40,843 nucleotides of DNA, taken from a bacterium (GTDB lineage Bacteria > 4484-113). Positions 35,577 to 40,843 of the stretch are shown here, one piece after another; position 1 is the stretch's first letter, and every line of letters begins with the position of its first letter. The translations under genes and the position numbers were made by a program. The notes beneath the pieces were generated by a model that saw only the letters and a list, made by a program, of their open reading frames with translations, did not search any database and was not told the origin of the DNA. Location: the NCBI GenBank assembly GCA_021163765.1, contig JAGGTK010000093.1, positions 1-40,843 of the forward strand. Reading direction: 5' to 3'.

Positions 35577-35598
35577 TACGCATTGCCGCGCGCCGTCA

Positions 35599-35612
35599 CC
35601 ATAGCGCTATGG
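35599..35612. repeat. 14-base palindrome in the tRNA leader
   Basis: CCATAGCGCTATGG is a perfect palindrome inside a longer imperfect one (GCCG..CCG / CGG..CGGC arms from about 35585 to 35624), between the promoter and the tRNA. It may form a leader hairpin or bind a protein. Confidence 0.45.
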
Positions 35613-35658
35613 CGAGTCGGCGGCTTGTGCTCGCTTCGAGCCGTGTACATTGACAAGC

Positions 35659-35740
35659 GGTGGGGTTCCCGAGTGGCCAAAGGGGGCAGACTGTAAATCT
35701 GCTGCGCAACGCTTCGGAGGTTCGAATCCTCCCCCCACCA
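35659..35740 (+). tRNA. tRNA-Tyr (anticodon GTA)
   Basis: This 82-base class II tRNA has the acceptor stem GGTGGGG/CCCCACC with discriminator A. The anticodon loop CTGTAAA (anticodon GTA) is closed by GCAGA/TCTGC. The long variable arm and the T arm GGAGG-TTCGAAT-CCTCC are both clear. CCA is not encoded. Confidence 0.96.
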
Positions 35741-35744
35741 GATT

Positions 35745-35797
35745 CAGCTTTCAGTCGTCGGCTGTCAGTCATCAGACAGCTCTCAGTCGTCAGACTG
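35745..35797 (+). repeat. left flank repeats of the four-helix-bundle cassette
   Basis: Short units CAGTCGTC and CAGTCATC are repeated here, beginning CAGCTTTCAGTC, whose exact reverse complement GACTGAAAGCTG is at 36220-36231 on the other side of the gene. It starts 4 bases after the tRNA-Tyr end. Confidence 0.65.
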
Positions 35798-35811
35798 ATA
35801 CACTTGCCACA

Positions 35812-36225
35812 ATGAGCGCCAGTCATTCAAAGAAACCGCATCGTGCAAGCTCGGAGCCGGCTAAACGCGGCTACAGGTTCGAGCGGCTCATTGCCTGGCA
35901 GAAGGCGATGGACTTCTGCGAGAGAGTCTACGACGTAAGCATGTGCTTTCCCAAAGAAGAGGTCTACGGGCTAACCTCCCAGTTCAGGCGCGCGTCCGTC
36001 TCGATCCCGCTGAACATCGCGGAAGGTAGCGGATGCGGAAGCGACCGGGAGTTTTCCCGGTTCCTTTCCGTAGCTCTCAGGTCGCAGTACGAAGTTGTAA
36101 CGATTCTGCGGCGAGCCGAAAGACTCTGATACTTGACTCTGGAGCAATCCCAACAGATGGAAAAAGAATCCTCCGAAGTTGGTAAACTTATACAAGGTTT
36201 GAAGAATTCTCTTTCTGAGGACTGA
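35812..36225 (+). pseudogene. four-helix-bundle (23S rRNA intervening sequence-type) protein, in-frame TGA
   Basis: The reading frame starts at ATG 35812 and encodes FERLIAWQKAMDFCERVYDV, VYGLTSQFRRASVSIPLNIA and EGSGCGSDREFSRFLSVALR, the typical four-helix-bundle/S23 family sequence. A TGA at 36127-36129 follows AERL. The same frame then continues with YLTLEQSQQMEKESSEVGKL and a normal stop at 36223-36225, matching the expected fourth helix. Family members usually have Gly-Tyr here, so GGA to TGA is the simplest change. The product is either a 105-residue truncated protein or a dead gene. It lies between two tRNAs and is bordered by inverted repeats, so it looks like an inserted cassette. 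Confidence 0.75.
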
Positions 36226-36248
36226 AAGCTGACGACTGACGACTGAAT
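36220..36248 (-). repeat. right flank repeats of the four-helix-bundle cassette
   Basis: GACTGAAAGCTG followed by two GACGACT units, the inverted counterpart of 35745-35756. It begins inside the last codons of the four-helix-bundle frame and ends just before the tRNA-Gly. Confidence 0.65.
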
Positions 36249-36249
36249 C

Positions 36250-36320
36250 GCGGGAGTAGCTCAGTGGCAGAGCCCGAGCCTTCCAAGCTCGTTACGCGGG
36301 TTCGATCCCCGTCTCCCGCT
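36250..36320 (+). tRNA. tRNA-Gly (anticodon TCC)
   Basis: This 71-base tRNA has the acceptor stem GCGGGAG/CTCCCGC with discriminator T. The anticodon loop CTTCCAA (anticodon TCC) is closed by CGAGC/GCTCG, and the T arm reads GCGGG-TTCGATC-CCCGT. CCA is not encoded. The D arm has the usual AGCTCAGTGGCAGAGC form. Confidence 0.95.
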
Positions 36321-36439
36321 TGTATCTGCTGACCCGCTGGCGCCGCTTAATCGGCACCGTGCACCCTCTGCAGAAACGCTCTCAAGCGCCCATCCAGGCG
36401 CCTTGCGCGGTCGGTGTCCACAACTTATCAACAATGTGG

Positions 36440-36445
36440 TAAAAT
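36440..36445 (+). promoter_or_regulatory. -10 box upstream of structured leader
   Basis: TAAAAT, about 145 bases before the GTG of the tandem-repeat lipoprotein. No convincing -35 box. The stretch from the tRNA-Gly end to here (36321-36439) shows no gene. Confidence 0.4.
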
Positions 36446-36463
36446 ACTCCATGCCCAACGAAA

Positions 36464-36544
36464 GGGCGCAGGGTCATTTTACGCCCGCGCCTGGGGCGAA
36501 GTCAGACCCGCCAAATAGCAGGCATCGCTGATGCAGCGGCCTGC
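36464..36544 (+). ncRNA. structured 5' leader, candidate riboswitch or attenuator
   Basis: Several nested stems can form: GGC..GGGTC (36465-36475) with GACCC-GCC (36505-36512); inside it CGCCC (36482-36486) with GGGCG (36494-36498); then GCAGGC..CGCTG (36518-36530) with CAGCG-GCCTGC (36534-36544). CGCCC can instead pair with an identical GGGCG at 36464-36468, so two folds compete. It lies in the leader of the downstream lipoprotein gene. It matches no riboswitch class I know. Confidence 0.45.
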
Positions 36545-36589
36545 TGATAGTCAACGTGGAAAGATAAACCGAGCTATCGGGGGTGGACT

Positions 36590-38047
36590 GTGAAGACATG
36601 GATTAAAACGGGTCTGACGCTGGGAGCTGTCCTGGCGCTCATTACCCTCATTCTTGCCGCGGCAAGCTGCCGCAGCGGCGACAACTTCATGTGGGACGAC
36701 TGGGCGGGCAGCAAATACCTTGCTGAAGCCGGGGATATCACCATTGATCCCGACCCGCTGGTGGTTAATACCATCTCACACATCGTGATGACTTTTGACG
36801 TCACCGACTACACGGACCTGGTCAGCAAGGAATCATTCCTCGACCCGGCTACCAGGACGCTTACGGTGGTCGTCTATGCGCGCGAGCGTGACAACCAGTC
36901 CGGCACCTGGGATGGCACGCTGACCATCGCTGTCACTTTCCCGGACACCGGGCTGTGGTATGTCGTTGTGCCGCAGGAGGGCGGGCGCGAGGCCGGAATC
37001 ATCCTCGATGTCCATCCGCCCGAAGGCGCGCCGGAACCCGACGTCTGGGCAGGCGACTCCTACTATCCTGACATCGGCGACATCACGACAAGCCCCGATC
37101 CGCTGGTGGTCAACGACTTTTCGCACATCACGCTTAACTTCCTGACCACGGCAAGTACCGACCTTGTCAGCATGGATTCCGTGCTCGACGCTGACAGTAG
37201 GACGCTAACCGTGGAGGTTGTGGCGCGAGAGCACGAAAACCAGCCCGGAGACTGGGACGGTGTGGTAACTGTTCCGGTCACTTTCCTGTACGACGGGCCC
37301 TGGCAGATAGTCATCCCGCAGGAAGGCGCGGCGACGACGATAGACCTATACGTCGAGCCTATGTCTGGCGCACCGCCGGAAGAGGTATGGGCCGGAGACG
37401 AGTACCTGCCCGACGCCGGTGACATCACGACCAATCCCGATCCGGTCACGGTCAACAAGCTCGCACACGTCACAGTCAACTTCCTCACAACCGACTTAAC
37501 CGAGCTTATTAGCCAGGAATCCGACCTCGACACGCTCACCCGTACGCTTACCATAACGGCTCACGCGCGCGAGCGTGACAACCAGGCCGGAAGCTGGGAC
37601 GGCAAGGTGGTCGTGCCGGTCACGTTCCTGGAGCGCGGCGTATGGCACATCGTCGTGCCGCAGGCGGAAGACCGCGAAATCGCGCTCGATATTTACGTTT
37701 ATCCGCAGGAAGACCTGTGGAGCGGTGACGCTTACCTGCCCATAGCGGGCGATATTACAACCGATCCTGACCCGGTAACCGTAAACGACCTGGTCCACAT
37801 CACGGTCAACTTCAACACCACCGACTACACCGAGCTTATCAGCCAGGAATGGCTACTCGATCCCGGCACCAACACGCTGACGATTACGGTTTACGCGCGT
37901 GAGCGCGCCGACCGCGACGGCGACTGGGACGGCACGGTGACGGTGCCCGCGACCTTCCTGACCGAAGGCGTGTGGCAAATAGTCATTCCGCAGGAAGGCG
38001 GCGGAACGGCGACCGTTGACCTGTGGGTCGAGCCACTGGCGCCATAA
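36590..38047 (+). CDS. lipoprotein made of four tandem ~115-residue repeats
   Basis: This 485-residue protein starts at GTG with GGGGGTGG upstream. The signal peptide ends in the lipobox-like AASC (Ala at -3 is less usual). The rest is four tandem repeats, each starting W(A/S)G..Y.(P/A)..GDIT..PDP and containing V...(S/A/V)H(I/V)..(N/T)F, a (R/N)TLT(V/I) strand, ARE..(N/D)..G.WDG, and ending (Q/Y/H)IV(I/V)PQ. Each repeat is probably a beta-sandwich (Ig-like) domain facing outside the cell. I know no named family. A strong hairpin 62 bases after the stop probably ends the transcript. Confidence 0.8.
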   Translation: MKTWIKTGLTLGAVLALITLILAAASCRSGDNFMWDDWAGSKYLAEAGDITIDPDPLVVNTISHIVMTFDVTDYTDLVSKESFLDPATRTLTVVVYARERDNQSGTWDGTLTIAVTFPDTGLWYVVVPQEGGREAGIILDVHPPEGAPEPDVWAGDSYYPDIGDITTSPDPLVVNDFSHITLNFLTTASTDLVSMDSVLDADSRTLTVEVVAREHENQPGDWDGVVTVPVTFLYDGPWQIVIPQEGAATTIDLYVEPMSGAPPEEVWAGDEYLPDAGDITTNPDPVTVNKLAHVTVNFLTTDLTELISQESDLDTLTRTLTITAHARERDNQAGSWDGKVVVPVTFLERGVWHIVVPQAEDREIALDIYVYPQEDLWSGDAYLPIAGDITTDPDPVTVNDLVHITVNFNTTDYTELISQEWLLDPGTNTLTITVYARERADRDGDWDGTVTVPATFLTEGVWQIVIPQEGGGTATVDLWVEPLAP

Positions 38048-38108
38048 GGAAGGCGGCATCGGTCTGCCGGGGATACCGCCAGCCCACGCCTGCACAGTCT
38101 GCAAATAG

Positions 38109-38138
38109 GCAGGGCCGGCTCTCACAAGCCGGTCCTGC
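38109..38138 (+). terminator. terminator hairpin after the tandem-repeat lipoprotein
   Basis: GCAGGGCCGGCT and AGCCGGTCCTGC form a 12-bp stem with one G-T pair and a 6-base loop. It is followed by TGCGTTTAAT rather than a clean T-run. Confidence 0.5.
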
Positions 38139-38223
38139 TGCGTTTAATCACCTTTAGGGGCACGGGCACGCCAATGAGTGAGCGCCGCTCTGAAAACGTT
38201 GATTGCGCAAAGGGCACGAATAG

Positions 38224-38241
38224 CCGGGCTGGTGAGCCCGG
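38224..38241. repeat. dispersed palindrome, copy 2
   Basis: CCGGGC-TGGTGA-GCCCGG, the same arms as the copies at 26758 and 40750. It lies in the 275-base gap before purL. A separate GGAGGCC/GGCCTCC stem (38264-38289) follows; nothing else is recognised in the gap. Confidence 0.6.
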
Positions 38242-38310
38242 CCTTGTATATTAGTTGAGCTGGGGAGGCCGTCCCGGCCTAAGGCCTCCGGCTGCTCTCT
38301 TCTCCCGTGC

Positions 38311-38316
38311 TAGAAT
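38311..38316 (+). promoter_or_regulatory. purL -10 box, leaderless
   Basis: TAGAAT within GCTAGAAT ends 6 bases before the purL ATG. No ribosome-binding site is present. Confidence 0.55.
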
Positions 38317-38322
38317 AGCCCG

Positions 38323-40650
38323 ATGCCGGTAGAAATCCCCGATCCGCCGGACGACAGGACGCTGTTCCGCGTGGGGCTCACGCGCGACGAATACGACGAG
38401 CTCTGCCGCCGCCTCGGCCGCAAGCCCAACATCGTGGAGATGGGCATGGTCGGCGCGATGTGGAGCGAGCACTGCGCCTACAAGTCCTCCCGCCCCCACC
38501 TGCGCAAGCTGCCAACGACCGGCCCGCGCGTGCTGCAGGGCCCCGGCGAAAACGCTGGCGCCGTGGCGCTCACCGACAGTGTCGCCGCAGTCTTCAAAAT
38601 CGAATCCCACAACCACCCCTCAGCCGTCGAGCCGTTCCAGGCGGCGGCAACGGGCGTCGGCGGCATCATCCGCGACATCTTCACTATGGGCGCGCGCCCC
38701 ATCGCCACCACCGACCCGCTTCGCTTCGGCCCCCTCACCGACTTCTACGACCCCGACATCCCGCGCGAGGCTATCGAGCGCAACCGCTTTTTGTTTTCCG
38801 GCGTCATCGCGGGCATCGCACATTACGGCAACTGCGTTGGTATCCCCACCGTCGGCGGCGAAGTCGTCTTTGACGCAAGCTACTCGCTCAACCCGCTGAT
38901 GAACGGGATGTGCCTGGGCGTGGTGAAGCCCGGCGAGCTTATCCGCGCGTACGCGCAGGGCGAGGGCAACAAGGTGCTGCTCGTGGGCGCGAAGACCGGC
39001 GCTGACGGCGTGCAGGGCGCGACGTTCGCCAGCGTGGATCTCGCCGAAGACGTGCAGCGTGACCGCCCCGCGGTGCAAATTGGCGACCCGTTTCTCGAAA
39101 AATGCCTCATCGAGGCGACGCTTGCACTCAAGCGCCATCCCGCGCTCGTGGGCGTGCAGGACCTGGGCGCCGCCGGCCTCACATCGTCGTCCTGCGAGAT
39201 GGCCGGGCGCGGCGGCGTGGGCCTCAAGCTCAATCTTGACAACGTGCCGCTGCGGCAGGCCGACATCGGCCCCTACGAGATAATGCTCTCCGAGTCCCAG
39301 GAGCGAATGCTGATGATAATCGGCAAGGACGGCGTGGACGCGGTAGGCGAGGAATTCGCGCGCTGGGGGCTTGACAGCGCGACCATAGGTGAAGTCATCG
39401 CCGAGCCTGTGGTGTCGCTGTGGTGGAGGGGCGCGGAAGTGGCGCACCTTCCTACCGCGCTGCTCACCACCGAAGCGCCGGAACACGAGCGCCCAACAGC
39501 CGAAATCCCGCCGCCCAAACCACTCAAGCTCCACGGCGACAAAGCGGTGAAGCTCGCCGCGAAACGCGCGCTTCCTGGCGACTTCCCTGTCAAGCTTGAA
39601 CTCAATACGCCGTTTGAACGGGCGCTTGCGCTGCTGCTGGCGCATCCCAACAACGCCAGCAAGCGCATCGTGTGGCAGCAATACGACCACCAGGTGCAGG
39701 ACAACACGGTTTTCGGTCCCGAAGCCGCCGACGCGGCGCTGGTGCGCATCAAAGGCGACCCCGGCGGCATCGCCATTTCAACCGACGGGCCGGGGCACCT
39801 GTGCATGCTCGACCCGCATCTGGGCGGCCAGCACGCGATAAAGGAAGCGTATCTCAATCTGCTTACCATCGGCGCTGAACCCGCCGCCTACACCAATTGC
39901 CTGAACTTCGCCAGCCCCGAAGACCCGCACGTGATGGCGGGCTTTGTTGCGATTGTCGAGGGGATGGCGAAAGCCTCGCGTGCGCTGGAGACGCCAGTCG
40001 TTTCCGGCAACGTGAGCTTTTACAACCAGACCGTCGGGGGCGCGGTAATGCCCACGCCGGTAATCGGCATGGTGGGCTATGTGCCGGACGTGCGCCGCGC
40101 GCTGCGCCACCGTTTCCCGCGCGCCGGGCTGTCAATCCTCGCGGTGTGCATCGGCGACTGGCGGCTGGACGGCAGCGGATTGCTCTGGGACGTGCTGCGC
40201 GAACGCGACGGCGTTGTGTCAGCGATAGACTTTGACGCGCTGGCTGCGCTGAAGGATTTCATGCTCACGGCGATTTTCGACGGGCTCGCGGTGTCGGCGC
40301 ACGACATGGATTCCGGCGGCCTGGCGCTTGCGCTTGCCGAATGCGCCTATGGCGGACTGGGCGCGCAGATAGAGCTTCCAGCCGAGCTGGTGCAGGCGGC
40401 GGGAGGCATGGGCGAAGCGCTGTTTGGCTTCCCACCGGTGGGGCTTACGCTCACCGTGCCGCCGGAAAAGGAGCGTGACATCGCGGCGCTGGCGGACGAG
40501 TACGGGCTGCCGGTATACGACCTGGGCGAAACCGGCGGCGAAATGCTGAGTGTCACCATCGCCGGCGAAACCACGCCCGCAATCTCCTTACCGGCATCCG
40601 CGCTGGGAGCACTCCACAACGAGTCCCTTCCCTACTGGCTGTCGACCTGA
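38323..40650 (+). CDS. purL: phosphoribosylformylglycinamidine synthase, PurL subunit
   Basis: This 775-residue cytoplasmic enzyme makes FGAM from FGAR with ATP and ammonia, the fourth step of purine synthesis. Signatures include VGAMWSEHCAYKSSRPHL (about 44-61), FKIESHNHPSAVEPFQ, GVGGIIRDIFTMGARPI, LGAAGLTSSSCEMA and a second ATP-binding-like half (DPHLGGQHAIKEAYLNL; PVVSGNVSFYNQT). The length is that of the small, glutaminase-free PurL, which works with PurQ and PurS; neither gene is in this window. The ATG is leaderless, 6 bases after TAGAAT. The whole gene and its stop lie within the window. Confidence 0.96.
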   Translation: MPVEIPDPPDDRTLFRVGLTRDEYDELCRRLGRKPNIVEMGMVGAMWSEHCAYKSSRPHLRKLPTTGPRVLQGPGENAGAVALTDSVAAVFKIESHNHPSAVEPFQAAATGVGGIIRDIFTMGARPIATTDPLRFGPLTDFYDPDIPREAIERNRFLFSGVIAGIAHYGNCVGIPTVGGEVVFDASYSLNPLMNGMCLGVVKPGELIRAYAQGEGNKVLLVGAKTGADGVQGATFASVDLAEDVQRDRPAVQIGDPFLEKCLIEATLALKRHPALVGVQDLGAAGLTSSSCEMAGRGGVGLKLNLDNVPLRQADIGPYEIMLSESQERMLMIIGKDGVDAVGEEFARWGLDSATIGEVIAEPVVSLWWRGAEVAHLPTALLTTEAPEHERPTAEIPPPKPLKLHGDKAVKLAAKRALPGDFPVKLELNTPFERALALLLAHPNNASKRIVWQQYDHQVQDNTVFGPEAADAALVRIKGDPGGIAISTDGPGHLCMLDPHLGGQHAIKEAYLNLLTIGAEPAAYTNCLNFASPEDPHVMAGFVAIVEGMAKASRALETPVVSGNVSFYNQTVGGAVMPTPVIGMVGYVPDVRRALRHRFPRAGLSILAVCIGDWRLDGSGLLWDVLRERDGVVSAIDFDALAALKDFMLTAIFDGLAVSAHDMDSGGLALALAECAYGGLGAQIELPAELVQAAGGMGEALFGFPPVGLTLTVPPEKERDIAALADEYGLPVYDLGETGGEMLSVTIAGETTPAISLPASALGALHNESLPYWLST

Positions 40651-40712
40651 CCGGATACAACTGCTACCGGGCGCGTCGGCGACTTCCCAGCCCGGCTACC
40701 TATCTTCTGTAG

Positions 40713-40732
40713 GGGCACAGCATGCTGTGCCC
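40713..40732. repeat. perfect 20-base palindrome downstream of purL
   Basis: The arms GGGCACAGCA and TGCTGTGCCC meet with no loop, preceded by CTGTAG. It looks like a dispersed intergenic palindrome or a terminator without a T-run. The rest of 40651-40843 holds no gene that I can see. Confidence 0.55.
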
Positions 40733-40749
40733 TCGGATGAGGATGACAG

Positions 40750-40767
40750 CCGGGCTGGCGCGCCCGG
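40750..40767. repeat. dispersed palindrome, copy 3
   Basis: CCGGGC-TGGCGC-GCCCGG, third copy of the family at 26758 and 38224. As in those copies, it is followed within about 15 bases by a short TAAT- or TAGT-containing stretch. Confidence 0.6.
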
Positions 40768-40843
40768 CCTGCCTAATGAGGATTCCCCGGCTCCATCCCC
40801 CAATCCCTCATCGCTAACCCCTGTAAGCGCGCGCGAATCTTCT

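Noticed and set aside
36127..36129. TGA read as glycine (as in genetic code 25).
   Set aside because: Many genes here end at TGA, and the nearby tRNA-Gly has anticodon TCC, which does not read TGA; a nonsense mutation is simpler.
36425..36433. TTATCAACA resembles a DnaA box (TTATnCACA), and recF is in the window.
   Set aside because: It is a single imperfect box, with no cluster, no dnaA or dnaN and no AT-rich unwinding region; not an origin.
38620..39690. A 356-codon open frame antisense to purL, and similar long antisense frames over the NapH-like and large lipoprotein genes.
   Set aside because: They are GC-driven shadows with no recognisable protein features, opposite strongly identified genes.

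Overview
The window is about 41 kb of a GC-rich (roughly 60 percent by eye), densely packed bacterial chromosome. LpxK (lipid A synthesis) and at least four predicted lipoproteins with lipoboxes point to a diderm (Gram-negative type) bacterium. Lon, LigA, RecF, RsmI, PurL, an ECF sigma/anti-sigma pair and two tRNAs are ordinary bacterial core genes. I cannot assign a phylum. The large lipoproteins with paired EF-hand (dockerin-like) loops, the many beta-propellers and the frequent leaderless starts suggest an uncultured, deep-branching lineage.

Layout. 1-7035: the lon protease gene (its 3' end runs off the window) and a 1506-residue surface lipoprotein (EF-hand pair, four PKD domains, C-terminal HExxH), both on the minus strand. 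7.2-11.8 kb: pncC, a DUF4405-like membrane protein behind a perfect inverted repeat, ligA (minus) and a NapH-type ferredoxin membrane protein. 11.9-15 kb: a PQQ-propeller lipoprotein and an ECF sigma/anti-sigma pair. 14.9-18 kb (minus): rsmI, an anchored YVTN propeller, a small membrane protein and a membrane-anchored RING-like zinc protein, probably one operon. 18-21 kb (minus): an Rhs/YD-repeat locus with a 28-cysteine C-terminal tip, a secreted propeller gene directly behind it, and an orphan YD-repeat fragment. 21-26 kb: lpxK (minus), then an overlapping operon of a NUDIX hydrolase, a propeller lipoprotein, a HAD phosphatase and recF. 26-28.4 kb: a small membrane protein, yggS (minus) and an anchored PEBP-family protein. 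28.4-32.1 kb (minus): an AT-richer MvaI/BcnI-like restriction-modification pair, a PilT-like ATPase and an orphan beta-class DNA methylase. 32.3-35.5 kb: a second EF-hand-pair lipoprotein. 35.5-36.3 kb: tRNA-Tyr and tRNA-Gly split by a four-helix-bundle cassette. 36.4-38 kb: a structured leader and a lipoprotein of four tandem repeats. 38.3-40.65 kb: purL.

The strongest signals beyond standard annotation are these: a set of leaderless genes whose -10 box lies 5-7 bases before the start codon (ligA, the NapH-like gene, rsmI, yggS, the PEBP gene, purL); an Rhs gene that carries palindromic elements inserted in frame; an apparent mobile four-helix-bundle cassette between two tRNAs, with one in-frame TGA; a family of surface lipoproteins that share an N-terminal EF-hand module and may also hold cohesin-like domains; and two intergenic RNAs with mutually exclusive hairpins. 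All calls come from reading the sequence and translations; no database search was run.
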